From the NCBI RefSeq assembly GCF_041346945.1, contig NZ_CP166850.1, forward strand, positions 7,982,501-8,046,500: 64,000 bases of DNA. The letters run 5' to 3'. Of the stretch, positions 1 to 11,309 are shown piece after piece. Within the stretch, counting starts at the first letter, position 1. The number at the start of each line of letters is the position of its first letter. Source of the stretch: Amycolatopsis sp. cg9. GTDB lineage: Bacteria > Actinomycetota > Actinomycetes > Mycobacteriales > Pseudonocardiaceae. The notes under the pieces were generated by a model, which was not told the origin of the DNA, made no database searches, and was given only the letters and a program-made list of their open reading frames with translations. Made by a program: the position numbers and the translations under genes.

Positions 1-459
1 CGTGTCCGGCCCGAAGATCTCCAGCGCCGCCGGATTCGGCGGGGCGGCCCAGAACCCGTCGCCGTAGAGCACCCGGCCGGCCGGGACCACCCGGCCGAGC
101 CCGGCCAGCGCGGCTTCGGTCGAGCCGAAGGCGTGCGCGGCGCCGATGCAGAACGCCCGCTCGGCGGGCCCGTCCCAGGTCGCGGCGTCCGACTCGGTGA
201 ATTCCACCGCCAGCCCGCGCTCGGCCGCCGCGGCGCGGCCGCGGTCCAGGCCGGTCACGTCGGTGTCGACCCCGGTCGCGCGCAGGCCCGGCGTCCGGGC
301 GGCCGCCCGCAGCAGCAGCTCGCCCCAGCCGCAGCCGAGGTCGACGAGGTGTCCCGCGGCCAGGGCCATCCGGTCGAGCAGCAGCTCGGCGTGGGGCTCG
401 GACAGGGGTGTGTTCCAGCGCATCCGCGAGCGCCGAAGCGCGTTCAGTTCGTCGTCCAC
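1..459 (-). CDS. SAM-dependent methyltransferase, partial (C-terminus off window)
   Basis: A class I methyltransferase that would transfer a methyl group from S-adenosylmethionine; the acceptor is unknown. The reading frame starts at a GTG (457-459) and runs off the left edge. Motif I is clear at about residues 40-46 (VDLGCGWGELLL), followed by the acidic end of strand beta-2 (GVDTD) and a TESDAATW segment typical of motif II. An internal ATG at 421-423 is an alternative start. It lies 43 nt downstream of the NlpC/P60 gene on the same strand, so co-transcription is possible but not shown. The fold is well supported; the substrate cannot be inferred. Confidence 0.8.
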   Translation of the reverse strand, partial: MDDELNALRRSRMRWNTPLSEPHAELLLDRMALAAGHLVDLGCGWGELLLRAAARTPGLRATGVDTDVTGLDRGRAAAAERGLAVEFTESDAATWDGPAERAFCIGAAHAFGSTEAALAGLGRVVPAGRVLYGDGFWAAPPNPAALEIFGPDT

Positions 460-502
460 CCGGCCGATCCTGGCGACCGCCGCGGACGGCGTCGAGCGAG
501 TT

Positions 503-1840
503 TCAGCCGATCAAGCGAGTCGCGTACGGCATGATCCCGCCGTAGCGCACCGGCGCGATCCGGACGCGGAGCCCGGACTGCGGGGCCTCGACCATCTGAC
601 CGCCGCCGAGGTAGAGCGCGACGTGGTGGATGCCGCCCGCGCCGCCCCAGAACAGCATGTCGCCGCGGCGCATCTGCGACAGCGGGACCCGCCGCCCGGC
701 CGTGTACTGGTAGCCGCTGTAGTGCGGCAGGCCCTTGACCCCGGCGAAGGCGTAGATCATCAGGCCGGAGCAGTCGAAGCCGATCTTGTTGTAGTCGCCG
801 TAGCGGTCGGCGACGCCGCCGTCGCGGATGCCGCGCGTCGGGCCGCCGGCGTTGCCGCCGCCCCACGCGTAGGGCAGGCCGACCTTGGACAGCGCCCGGG
901 CGATGACCGCCTCGATCGACGACCCGGCCGGACCCGCGGCCGGCTTGCTCGCCGGACGGCCACCGCCGCCGGACGAGCCGAGCGCGGCCTGGCGGGCGCG
1001 TTCCTCGTCCTCGCGCTGCTTCTCGGCGAGCCAGTCCTGGTAGCGCTGGCGCTGGCCCTGCAGGCCGTTGACCTTGGCCTGGGCGGCGTAGAGCTGCTGC
1101 TCGACGTCCGACTTGTTCTTCTCGAGCCGGGTGTTCTGCGTGGCCTGGCTGTCCTGCGCGCTGATCGCCCTGGCCTGCGCGGAGTCCGCGCTGGTCTTCG
1201 CCTGCCGGGCGGCATCCTGCTTCTGCTGCGCGATCTCCGCCGCCTTGCGGGCCGCGGAGTCCTTGTTCGACTTGGCCGTCTGCGCCTGCTGGAGCCGGTC
1301 GAGGGCGTTGAGCCGGTCGCCGCCGACGGCGTCGAGCAGCTGCGCGCGGGCCAGCATGTCCTTGGGACTGTCGGCGCTCAGGTACGCCGAGAGCGAGCCG
1401 ACCGTGCTCCCCTGCTGGAAGCTCGCGGCGGCGAACGTCTTGAGGTCGGTGCGGGCCTTCTCGATCGCCGCGGCCGCCGCGTCCGCCTCGGTGCGGGCGG
1501 CTTTTGCGTCGTTCTCGGCCTGCGCCGCGGCGTCCTGCGCGGACTGCAGGTCGACCAGGGCCTTGTTGGCCTCTTCCTGCTTGAGCTCGACGTCGTCCTG
1601 CAGCTGCGACAGCTTCTGCTCGGCCTGGGCCAGCTCGTTGGTCAGCCGGCCGACCTCGCCGGCCTTCGCGTTGGCGTCGGCCTTGCTGTTGTTCAGCTCG
1701 GAGTCGCTCGGGTTCGGCGGCGGCGGGGGCGCCGCGAGGCCGGTGCCGCCCGCGCCGAACAAGATCACCAAGGTGAGCGCGCTCACGGTGAGTCCACGGC
1801 GGGCCCGCGGCACCCCCGGACCCCCACGCCGTCCCGCCAC
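503..1840 (-). CDS. Secreted NlpC/P60 peptidoglycan endopeptidase with N-terminal coiled coil
   Basis: A RipA/RipC-like hydrolase that cuts stem peptides of peptidoglycan outside the membrane. From the GTG at 1838-1840 it is 445 aa. A hydrophobic signal segment covers about residues 16-37, then a Pro-rich linker and a long Ala/Gln/Glu/Lys coiled coil to about residue 265, a Gly/Ser/Pro linker, and a C-terminal NlpC/P60 domain. The catalytic Cys lies in FDCSGL (about residue 357) and the His in HHVALYLG (about 405). The start was chosen because GGAGG lies 9 nt upstream; an in-frame ATG at 1868-1870 would add ten residues without a better ribosome site. The coiled coil probably keeps the domain inactive or binds divisome partners, as known for this family. 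Confidence 0.9.
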   Translation of the reverse strand: MAGRRGGPGVPRARRGLTVSALTLVILFGAGGTGLAAPPPPPNPSDSELNNSKADANAKAGEVGRLTNELAQAEQKLSQLQDDVELKQEEANKALVDLQSAQDAAAQAENDAKAARTEADAAAAAIEKARTDLKTFAAASFQQGSTVGSLSAYLSADSPKDMLARAQLLDAVGGDRLNALDRLQQAQTAKSNKDSAARKAAEIAQQKQDAARQAKTSADSAQARAISAQDSQATQNTRLEKNKSDVEQQLYAAQAKVNGLQGQRQRYQDWLAEKQREDEERARQAALGSSGGGGRPASKPAAGPAGSSIEAVIARALSKVGLPYAWGGGNAGGPTRGIRDGGVADRYGDYNKIGFDCSGLMIYAFAGVKGLPHYSGYQYTAGRRVPLSQMRRGDMLFWGGAGGIHHVALYLGGGQMVEAPQSGLRVRIAPVRYGGIMPYATRLIG

Positions 1841-1992
1841 GACCGCCCACCTCCGCTCACCTGCGCACATCGCGCGCCACTGCAGTCACACCACTATCAC
1901 AAGCATCACCGGAAACTTACACACCGTAGGCACCAATTCCCCTCATTGAGGGACCCGGACAACGGATGGCGCAGCACACACCGCGTGTCGTC

Positions 1993-2023
1993 TTGCCCGT
2001 TAAACAGGACGCGCGTACTGTTT
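1993..2023 (+). promoter_or_regulatory. acnA promoter with AcnR-type operator
   Basis: A likely sigma-70 type promoter has -35 TTGCCC (1993-1998), a 17-bp spacer and -10 TACTGT (2016-2021). The inverted repeat AAACAG...CTGTTT at 2002-2023 contains CAGGACGCGCGTACTG (2005-2020). This fits exactly the AcnR consensus I recall for Corynebacterium glutamicum (CAGNACnnncGTACTG). The operator overlaps the -10, as expected for a repressor. A matching site lies in front of the acnR homologue at 19.2 kb. Confidence 0.75.
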
Positions 2024-2160
2024 GAGGGACCGCGAGGTGTGCCATCCCGAATCCGGTCCTACGGTGGGGGTGCGCAAGACTCGCCACCACCGAACCGACC
2101 GAACTGACCCGGGACTCGACCGCCGCACCGGCGCGGAAGTCCATGCCACTGGAGTTAGAC

Positions 2161-4974
<2,814 letters not shown>

Positions 4975-4987
4975 GGGTTCTTCCCGG

Positions 4988-5024
4988 AAAAGGCCTCCCC
5001 GCTCGGTGAGCGGGGAGGCCTTTT
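4988..5024. terminator. Bidirectional intrinsic terminator between acnA and mgtC
   Basis: A nearly perfect 17-bp stem (4988-5004 pairing with 5008-5024, 3-nt loop) is flanked by AAAA on one side and TTTT on the other, so it can end transcription of acnA (+) and of the MgtC gene (-). Confidence 0.9.
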
Positions 5025-5025
5025 C

Positions 5026-5730
5026 TCATGCGGGCACGGCTTCCCAGCGCACGCTGGACACCGACGGCTCCAGCGAAAGCCGCGACACCGCCGCCTCCAT
5101 CTGGGCGTCGTCGCGCTGGTCGCCGACCAGCTCGGCGCGGACCTCGACCGTGCGGTCTTCGCGGTCCGTGCTCAGCACCGACAGCAGCCGGAAGTCCGTG
5201 CGGGTCAGCGACTGCACGAGCAGCGCCCGCACGTGCGCCTCGGTCGCGTCGCGCGTGACGGCCTGGAACGCGTACCTCGTCGGCGTCTCGTCGCCGGCGT
5301 CCGGGCGGCGGTCGACGGCGCGCCCGAGCGGCCGCAGCACCACGTTCACCCCGACCACGACGGCGGTCCCGGCCGCCGCGACCGCGTACAGCCCGGCGCC
5401 CGCGAGCGCGCCGACCGCGGCCGAGCACCACAGCGTCGCGGCCGTGTTGAGGCCGCGGACGTTGAGGCCGTCGCGCATGATGACCCCGGCGCCGAGGAAC
5501 CCGATGCCCGACACGATCTGGGCGGCCACCCGCGTCGGGTCGGCGTCGCCGCTGGACGCCAGCCCGCCGAAGCCGTGCGCGGACAGCAGCACGAAGAGGG
5601 TCGCCCCGACGGCGACCAGCGCGTTGGTGCGCAGCCCGGCCAGCCGGGCCCGGAACTGGCGCTCGACCCCGATGACGGCACCCAGGCCGACCCCGGCGCC
5701 GACGCGCAGCAGCATTTCGAAAATGGTCAT
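5026..5730 (-). CDS. MgtC/SapB family membrane protein
   Basis: Inner-membrane protein of the MgtC family, linked elsewhere to growth at low magnesium and to survival in host cells. The 234-aa product has four to five hydrophobic segments in residues 1-130, including the family signatures GAVIGVERQFRARLAGLRTN and GIGFLGAGVIMRDGLNVRGLNTAATLW, followed by a soluble C-terminal domain of about 90 residues that resembles the ACT-like domain of longer MgtC proteins. It converges on acnA and shares its terminator. Its long 5' region (5731-6000) has no coding sequence but carries a 54-bp tandem repeat. No known magnesium riboswitch could be recognised with confidence. Confidence 0.88.
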   Translation of the reverse strand: MTIFEMLLRVGAGVGLGAVIGVERQFRARLAGLRTNALVAVGATLFVLLSAHGFGGLASSGDADPTRVAAQIVSGIGFLGAGVIMRDGLNVRGLNTAATLWCSAAVGALAGAGLYAVAAAGTAVVVGVNVVLRPLGRAVDRRPDAGDETPTRYAFQAVTRDATEAHVRALLVQSLTRTDFRLLSVLSTDREDRTVEVRAELVGDQRDDAQMEAAVSRLSLEPSVSSVRWEAVPA

Positions 5731-5848
5731 GATCCGGCTCTTTTCCGGCGTGCGCGCACTGCCGGACAGGGGCGGCCGGGTTCAGCCCAGCGGGAAACCC
5801 CCGGTGAGCGCGCGCCCGGCCGTCCGATGACTGTCCGCTGGCATGTGC

Positions 5849-5956
5849 CGCTCACCTCGCTTCCCTACTCGTGTCGATCAAGCTCCGCCACGATACCGGA
5901 CGCGCTCACCTCGCTTCCCTACTCGTGTCGATCAAGCTCCGCCACGATACCGGACG
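5849..5956. repeat. 54-bp perfect tandem direct repeat (two copies)
   Basis: Copy one is 5849-5902 and copy two 5903-5956; no difference between them is visible. It lies between the S33 peptidase terminator and the MgtC start. Read on the minus strand, each copy contains GGTATCGT (possible -10-like) and TAGGGAAGCGAGGTGAGCG. The GGTGAGCG of the copy nearer mgtC could pair with CGCTCACC further down the presumed leader. It is probably promoter or leader DNA of mgtC duplicated in tandem, but no function is proven. Confidence 0.8.
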
Positions 5957-5960
5957 CGAA

Positions 5961-5997
5961 AAGGCCGGGGCGACGTTCGCTGCGTCACCCCGGCCTT
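5961..5997 (-). terminator. Terminator of the S33 peptidase gene
   Basis: A GC-rich stem (5961-5975 with 5983-5997) is followed, on the minus strand, by a short T run (CCTTTTCG). It begins 9 nt beyond the stop codon of the peptidase gene. Confidence 0.75.
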
Positions 5998-6005
5998 CCC
6001 GTGGC

Positions 6006-7646
6006 TCAGCCCTGTGCGGCCGGCGTCTCGAACGGCTGGACGTTCGGCTGGAACACCTGCCCGCTCGCCGGCACCTTGAGGTCGGTCAGGTAGTCGGCCA
6101 CGGCCTTGTCGACGCCGAGGGCGTCCCCGAGGATGCAGTGGCCGAACGCGTCGACCGACAGCAGCCGGGCGTTGCCCAGCTCCTGCGCCATCCGCTGGGC
6201 GAACTTGTACTGCGTCGCCGGGTCGTAGTAGTTGCCGACCACGACGACCGGGACGTCGGTCTTGGCCCGCCACGGGCCGCGGTAGGCGTCCGGCTTCTTC
6301 GCCGGCCACACCGGGCAGCCCGCCGTGTCGGCGAACGCCTGGTAGCGGCCGAACGTCGGCGACTCACGCTCCCACTTGGCGGCGATGCCCGGCACCTCGT
6401 CCTGCTTGATCCGGAACGGCTTGTCCGAGCAGTTGACGGCGAAGTACGAGTCGTCGCTGGTGTAGGGGCTGTCCGGGTTCTGGTCGGCCAGGCCCTGCTT
6501 GCCCGGGGTGAGCGCCTTGAGCGGCTTGGCCTGCAGGGCCTGGGCCTGCGCACCCGCCGGGTGGATGGCGGTGTAGAGCGCCTGCAGGTCCTCGGCCAGG
6601 CCGGGGAACGCCGACGGCGAGTACAGGACGCTCGAAACGCCGCCGGTGAACTGGTTGATGTCGACCGTGCCGCCACCGGGGATGGTGATCGGCTGCTTGC
6701 GCAGGTACTCGCGGAGCTCGTCGAACTTCGCCCGCGGGTTGCCGTCGCTGAACGCGCACTTCGCGCCGACCTGGTCGCACCGCTTGAGGAAGCCGTCGAG
6801 GGAGATCTCGAAGCCCTGCGCGCGTTCGCGGTCGTACTGCACGCCGTCGCTGGTGCGCAGCGCCGGGTCGACGTTGCCGTCGATCACGATGGCCCGCGAC
6901 TGCTTCGGGAACATCGAGGTGTAGGTCGAGCCGATCAGCGTCCCGTAGGAGAAGCCGACGAACGTCAGCTTCCGGTCGCCGACCGCCGCGCGCAGCGTGT
7001 CGAGGTCGCGCACGACGTCCTTGGTGGACATGTGGTTGAGCAGCGAACCCGCGTTGTTCTTGCAGAACTGCCCGTAGTCGCGGTAGCTGGCCAGCGTCCC
7101 GGAGATCTCGGCGCGCGACAGCGGCACCGGGATCTGCGCGGAAAAGACCTCGTCCGCGTCCTCCTGGGTGGTGAAGCAGCGCAGCGGGTTGCTCTGCCCG
7201 ACCCCGCGCGGGTCGAACCCGACGAGGTCGAAGCGGTCGAGGACCTGCGGCTGGAAGTAGAACTGGCCGCCGATCGGCATCCGCAGGCCGGACCCGCCCG
7301 GGCCGCCGGGGTTGAGGAACAGCGAGCCGACGCGCTTGTCCGGCGTGCGGGCCGCGCGCTTGAGCAAGGCGATGTCGATGGTGCCGAGCGTGGCGTTGTC
7401 GTGGTCGATGGGCACCCGGTAGCGGGCGCAGCTGTAGTACTTCACCTGGTCCGCGGGCACCCCGGCGAGGGTGTCCGCCGGGCAGGTGCCCCAGTTCGGC
7501 GCGGCGGTCGCCCCGACGACCGCCGGCTTGACCGCGGCTTCGGTGGCAGCCGCGGCGGTACCCGCCGTCCCGGCGGTGGCGAGCCCGGCCACCAGCGCTC
7601 CGACCAGCGCGAACGAGCGTATCCGGCCCGTGGTGGATCTCCGCAA
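6006..7646 (-). CDS. Secreted S33-family alpha/beta hydrolase (tripeptidyl aminopeptidase type)
   Basis: An exported serine exopeptidase like the Streptomyces tripeptidyl aminopeptidases, expected to remove short peptides from protein N-termini. The 546-aa product starts at a TTG with AGGAG 5 nt upstream. A signal peptide covers about residues 1-32 (RRSTTGRIRSF, then a hydrophobic stretch, then TAGTAAAATEA). The oxyanion region LNPGGPGGSG and the nucleophile elbow GFSYG (Ser about 232) are clear, and a C-terminal TAP-like domain carries VVGNYYDPATQ (Asp) and DAFGHC (His). An intrinsic terminator follows. Exact peptide specificity is not evident. Confidence 0.9.
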   Translation of the reverse strand: MRRSTTGRIRSFALVGALVAGLATAGTAGTAAAATEAAVKPAVVGATAAPNWGTCPADTLAGVPADQVKYYSCARYRVPIDHDNATLGTIDIALLKRAARTPDKRVGSLFLNPGGPGGSGLRMPIGGQFYFQPQVLDRFDLVGFDPRGVGQSNPLRCFTTQEDADEVFSAQIPVPLSRAEISGTLASYRDYGQFCKNNAGSLLNHMSTKDVVRDLDTLRAAVGDRKLTFVGFSYGTLIGSTYTSMFPKQSRAIVIDGNVDPALRTSDGVQYDRERAQGFEISLDGFLKRCDQVGAKCAFSDGNPRAKFDELREYLRKQPITIPGGGTVDINQFTGGVSSVLYSPSAFPGLAEDLQALYTAIHPAGAQAQALQAKPLKALTPGKQGLADQNPDSPYTSDDSYFAVNCSDKPFRIKQDEVPGIAAKWERESPTFGRYQAFADTAGCPVWPAKKPDAYRGPWRAKTDVPVVVVGNYYDPATQYKFAQRMAQELGNARLLSVDAFGHCILGDALGVDKAVADYLTDLKVPASGQVFQPNVQPFETPAAQG

Positions 7647-7762
7647 GACGTCTCCTCCCTAGGTCACGCAGCCCCGCGCGTCCAGGACGTCACGGCGCGT
7701 TACCCGGGTGAGACTGGCACAAACCGGTGAAACCCGTCACCGGCCAAAAGGATGGTGGGACG

Positions 7763-8239
7763 CTACCCGACGACCCCGGTGAGCAGGAAAACCGGCAACG
7801 GCCGGCCGGCTTCCCGCTGCTCCATCGCGTACCCCGGCCAGAACTCCAGCAGCTCCCGCCACATCGCGGCGTACTCCTCGCCGGTCAGCTCCCGCGCGAC
7901 GACGTCGATCGGCCGTCCCGCGACCGCGACCGTCGCCTTCGGGTCCGCCCGCAGGTTCAGCGACCACGCCGGGTCGTGCGGGCGGCCCCAGTTGGACGCC
8001 GTCAGCACGAAGGCGTCGCCGTGCGGGTAGTAGAGCAGGTTGGTGCTGCGCGCCAGTCCGCTCTTGCGGCCCGTCGTCGTGAGGCGCAGCGACGGCAGCC
8101 CGGCGAGCGCCACGAGGCTCACCCGGCCGCCGAACGCCTTGTGCAGTTTCTTGTCCGCCCACACCACGAACCGCGCCGTGCGCATCAGCCACGGCTTCGT
8201 GCCGACGGCCCGGGCCAGCGCCCGGAGAGGATTAGCCAC
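7763..8239 (-). CDS. Nitroreductase-family deazaflavin-dependent oxidoreductase
   Basis: A 158-aa protein of the DDN/Rv3547-like split-barrel family that binds F420 (or flavin) and reduces quinones or other small substrates. The signature is LTTTGRKSGLARSTNLLYYPHGDAFVLTASNWGRP at about residues 52-86, followed by NLRADPKATVAVAGR. It starts at a GTG that overlaps the end of egtD by 8 nt, so it is the last gene of the egt operon here. In mycobacteria the position after egtD is held by egtE, which is missing from this cluster. This protein is not related to EgtE and its role in ergothioneine metabolism is unknown. Confidence 0.85.
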   Translation of the reverse strand: MANPLRALARAVGTKPWLMRTARFVVWADKKLHKAFGGRVSLVALAGLPSLRLTTTGRKSGLARSTNLLYYPHGDAFVLTASNWGRPHDPAWSLNLRADPKATVAVAGRPIDVVARELTGEEYAAMWRELLEFWPGYAMEQREAGRPLPVFLLTGVVG

Positions 8240-9209
8240 GCACAGATCTTGCCAGGCTCACCCCGAACCGCTGCTGGGAGTCGGTCCACCAGTGCGCCAG
8301 CTCGAACCCGGCCGCGGCCAGCTCCGCCTCGACACCGGACGGCCGGAACTTGGCGGAGATCTCCGTGCGGATGTGCTCGCCCTCGGCGAAGCCCACGGTG
8401 AGGTCCGCGCCGGGGATCTCGACCGTGAGCGCGCGCCGGGCCCGCAGCCGCATCTCGATCCATTCGTTTTCCGCGTCCCAGTGCGAGACGTGGTCGAACT
8501 CGTCGGTGTCGAAGTTCGCGCCGAGCCGGGCGTTGATCACCCGCAGCACGTTCTTGTCGAACTCCGCCGTCACGCCCGCGGCGTCGTCGTAGGCGCGTTC
8601 GAGGATGCCCGCGTCCTTGACCAGGTCGGTGCCCAGGAGCAGCCACTCCCCTTCGTCCAGGACGTCCCGGACCGACCGCAGGAACGCCGCGCGCTCGGCC
8701 GGCAGGAAGTTGCCGATGGTGCCGCCGAGGAACGCCACCACGCGGGGCTGGCCCCCGGGCAGCAGGGCCAGGTGCTGGGTGAAGTCGCCGACGACACCCC
8801 GGACGGTCAGGCCCGGGTAGTCCGCCGAGATCGCCTCGGCGGCGTCGGCGAGCGCCGACTCGGACACGTCGAGCGGGACGAACGCCTCCAGCGTGCCGTG
8901 CGCGGTGAGCGCGTCGAGCAGCAGCCGGGTCTTCTCGCTCGACCCCGAGCCCAGCTCGACGAGCGTGTGCGCGCCGGTCAGCTCCGCGACGTCGCCGGCG
9001 TGCGCGGCCAGCACCTCGCGCTCGCTGCGGGTCGGGTAGTACTCCGGCAGCTGGGTGATCTTCTCGAACAGCTCGCTGCCTTCGGCGTCGTAGAACCACT
9101 TCGGCGGCAGCCACTTCCGCTCGGCGGTGAGCCCGGCGACGACGTCCGCGCGCAGTTCCGCGGTGACGGCGTCGCCGGAGCGGTGGTGGTCGAGATCGAC
9201 TTCGGTCAT
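8232..9209 (-). CDS. egtD: L-histidine N-alpha-methyltransferase
   Basis: Trimethylates histidine with three SAM molecules to give hercynine, the first committed step of ergothioneine synthesis. The 325-aa protein matches the EgtD family over its whole length: WLPPKWFYDAEGSELFEKITQLPEYYPTR at about residues 33-61, LVELGSGSSEKTRLLLDAL (SAM motif I) near 82-100, FLGGTIGNF near 150, and LLGTDLVKD near 180. Its ATG overlaps the egtC stop codon as ATGA, so translation is coupled. It is the fourth gene of the egtABCD operon and is followed by a deazaflavin-dependent reductase. Confidence 0.96.
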   Translation of the reverse strand: MTEVDLDHHRSGDAVTAELRADVVAGLTAERKWLPPKWFYDAEGSELFEKITQLPEYYPTRSEREVLAAHAGDVAELTGAHTLVELGSGSSEKTRLLLDALTAHGTLEAFVPLDVSESALADAAEAISADYPGLTVRGVVGDFTQHLALLPGGQPRVVAFLGGTIGNFLPAERAAFLRSVRDVLDEGEWLLLGTDLVKDAGILERAYDDAAGVTAEFDKNVLRVINARLGANFDTDEFDHVSHWDAENEWIEMRLRARRALTVEIPGADLTVGFAEGEHIRTEISAKFRPSGVEAELAAAGFELAHWWTDSQQRFGVSLARSVRG

Positions 9210-9961
9210 GGGTTCTCCTGGGTCAGGGGAAGCAGTTCGACGCCGGCCGCGGTGGCGCGCACGGCGTGGTGGTCGGGGACGGGCCGCCAGCGCGGGTCGC
9301 CGTCACCGGGTTCGGAGGCCAGCAGTACGCCGGCCGGTGTCTCGAGCACCGACAACGCGTGCGTCCAGGTCGTGCCGATCAACGTCTCGCCGTCGGTGAG
9401 CAGGAAGTTGAGGCGCGAGCCGGGCGCGGCCGCTTCGACGGCGGCGATCAGCTCCGCCACCGCCCGCAGCGGGTCCTCGCCCGCGGCGAGCCGGGCGCGC
9501 AGCAGTGCCCAGAGCACCGCCGAATCCGTCGGTGCCTCCAGGGTCAGCAGCTCCGTGATCGGCAGGGTCTTGGCCAGTTCGGCCAGCGAATCCGGGTAGC
9601 CGCGGACGACGCCGTTGTGGCTGAACAGCCACGGCCCGGCGGTGAACGGCGCCGCGGCCGCTTCGGTCACCGGCATGCCGGTGGTGCCGTTGCGGACCGC
9701 GGCGACGAACGCACCCGAGGTGACCGCCGCGGCCAGCGGCGGCAGCGTCTCGTCCGTCCACAGTGGAGTCGAGCGGCGGTGGCGCAGCGGCGGCGAGCCC
9801 GGGCCGGGGTACCACCCCAGCCCGAACCCGTCCGCGTTCACGGAGCCGCCGCCGCGCATGTCCGCCGGCGCGTAGGACTGCACCAGCAGCGAATGCGGGG
9901 CGCGGAAGAGCACCTCGGCGGGCGAGACCGGCTCGCCGAGGTAGCCGATGTGGCGGCACAT
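9206..9961 (-). CDS. egtC: Ergothioneine biosynthesis glutamine amidohydrolase
   Basis: A class II glutamine-amidotransferase-fold enzyme that removes glutamate from gamma-glutamyl-hercynyl-cysteine sulfoxide. The 251-aa product begins MCRHIGYLGEP, so Cys2 becomes the N-terminal nucleophile after Met removal. Further signatures are NADGFGLGWY and WLFSHNGVVRGYPDSL. The start at 9961 is fixed by this motif; longer upstream reading is only overlap with egtB. It begins 4 nt after the egtB stop and overlaps egtD by 4 nt. Confidence 0.95.
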   Translation of the reverse strand: MCRHIGYLGEPVSPAEVLFRAPHSLLVQSYAPADMRGGGSVNADGFGLGWYPGPGSPPLRHRRSTPLWTDETLPPLAAAVTSGAFVAAVRNGTTGMPVTEAAAAPFTAGPWLFSHNGVVRGYPDSLAELAKTLPITELLTLEAPTDSAVLWALLRARLAAGEDPLRAVAELIAAVEAAAPGSRLNFLLTDGETLIGTTWTHALSVLETPAGVLLASEPGDGDPRWRPVPDHHAVRATAAGVELLPLTQENP

Positions 9962-9965
9962 GCGC

Positions 9966-11309
9966 CTAGCCCACCTCGCCGGGTGCCGCGTCGCGGGCGG
10001 TGCGGAAGCCGGCGAAGATCTGCCGCCGGATCGGGTAGTCCCAGTTGCGGAACGTGCCGCGGATCGCCGCCGAGTCGGTGCCGAACGAGCCGCCGCGCAG
10101 CACCTTGTACTCCGGCCCGAAGAACACCTCCGAGTACTCCCGGTACGGGAAGGGCGCGAAGCCCGGGTAGCCGTGGAAGTCGGTGCTCGTCCACTCCCAG
10201 ACGTCGCCGATGAGCTGGTGCACGCCCGTCGGCGACGCGCCGGCCGGGTACGCGCCCGCCGGCGCCGGCCGCAGGTGCCGCTGGCCGAGGTTGGCGTGCT
10301 CGGCGCCCGGTTCCTCGTCACCCCAGGGGAACCGGCGCGACCGGCCGGTGGCCGGGTCGAACCGCGCGGCCTTCTCCCACTCCGCTTCGGTCGGCAGCCG
10401 CCGCCCGGCCCAGGCCGCGAAGGCCTCGGCTTCGTGGTAGGAGACGTGCACGACCGGCTCAGCGGCGGTGATCCGCTCGTACGCGCCGAAGCGGGTCCGC
10501 CACCAGCCGTCCTGTTCCCGCTTCCAGAACCGCGGGGCGGTGATGCCGTTCCCGGTCCGGTACGCCCAGCCCGCCGGGCTCCACCAGCGCTCGTCGTCGT
10601 AGCCGCCGCTGTCGAGGAACTCGGCGTACGCCCCGCAGGTGACCGGGACTGTGTCCAGCCAGAACGCGTCGACGGCGACCTCGTGCGCCGGGCGCTCGTT
10701 GTCCAGCGCCCACGGCTCGGCCGACGTGCCCATCGTGAACGCGCCGCCCGGCACCAGCACCTCGGCGGGCAACGCCCCGGCGCGGGCGGCGGGCGGCTCC
10801 GGCGCGTGCAGCACCGGGTCGCCCTGGCGCAGCTGGTGGGTGGCCAGCATGGTCTCGTCGTGCTGCTGCTCGTGCTGGGTGATCATGCCGAACGCGAACG
10901 CCCGCTCGGTCAGCCTGCTCCCCTGCAGCGGCACGCGCTCCAGCACGTCGAACGCCTTCTCGCGGACCTGCTTCACGTAGGCGCGCGCCTCGGCCGGCCC
11001 GAGCAGCGGCAGCTCCGGGCGGTCGGCCCTGGCGTGCTGGAAGGCGTCGTAGATGTCGTCGATGTCCGGGCGGAGCGGCTCCCGGCCGCCGACGTCGCGG
11101 ACCAGCCACAGCTCCTCCTGCACGCCGATGTGCGCCAGGTCCCAGACCAGCGGCGACATCAGCTTCGAGTGCTGGCGGACCAGGTCTTCGTCGTCGACCG
11201 CGTCGGTCAGCGCCACGCTGCGCGCCCGCGCCCTCGTCAGTGCTTCGGCGGCACGGGCGCGCAGGTCCTGCGCGCTCAGGTCGTCCAGTGCTTCTGCCTC
11301 TGTGCTCAT
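9966..11309 (-). CDS. egtB: Hercynine oxygenase (iron-dependent sulfoxide synthase)
   Basis: Non-haem iron enzyme that joins hercynine and gamma-glutamyl-cysteine with oxygen to make the sulfoxide intermediate. The 447-aa protein has an N-terminal DinB-like domain with the iron-binding histidines (SPLVWDLAHIG, and HEQQHDETMLATHQL near residue 147) and a C-terminal formylglycine-generating-enzyme-like domain (VPGGAFTMGTS, RLPTEAEWEKAARF, GDVWEWTSTDFHGYPGF, VLRGGSFGT). The ATG overlaps the egtA stop as ATGA. All hallmark parts are present and it should be functional. Confidence 0.96.
   Translation of the reverse strand: MSTEAEALDDLSAQDLRARAAEALTRARARSVALTDAVDDEDLVRQHSKLMSPLVWDLAHIGVQEELWLVRDVGGREPLRPDIDDIYDAFQHARADRPELPLLGPAEARAYVKQVREKAFDVLERVPLQGSRLTERAFAFGMITQHEQQHDETMLATHQLRQGDPVLHAPEPPAARAGALPAEVLVPGGAFTMGTSAEPWALDNERPAHEVAVDAFWLDTVPVTCGAYAEFLDSGGYDDERWWSPAGWAYRTGNGITAPRFWKREQDGWWRTRFGAYERITAAEPVVHVSYHEAEAFAAWAGRRLPTEAEWEKAARFDPATGRSRRFPWGDEEPGAEHANLGQRHLRPAPAGAYPAGASPTGVHQLIGDVWEWTSTDFHGYPGFAPFPYREYSEVFFGPEYKVLRGGSFGTDSAAIRGTFRNWDYPIRRQIFAGFRTARDAAPGEVG

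Noticed and set aside
1871..2142. c-di-AMP (ydaO-type) riboswitch in front of the NlpC/P60 gene
   Set aside because: Such riboswitches are common before cell-wall hydrolases in actinomycetes, but the conserved blocks were not seen here.
5731..6000. A magnesium (M-box) or manganese riboswitch in front of mgtC
   Set aside because: Only short similarity (GGTGAG) could be found; the conserved M-box core could not be followed, so it is not claimed.
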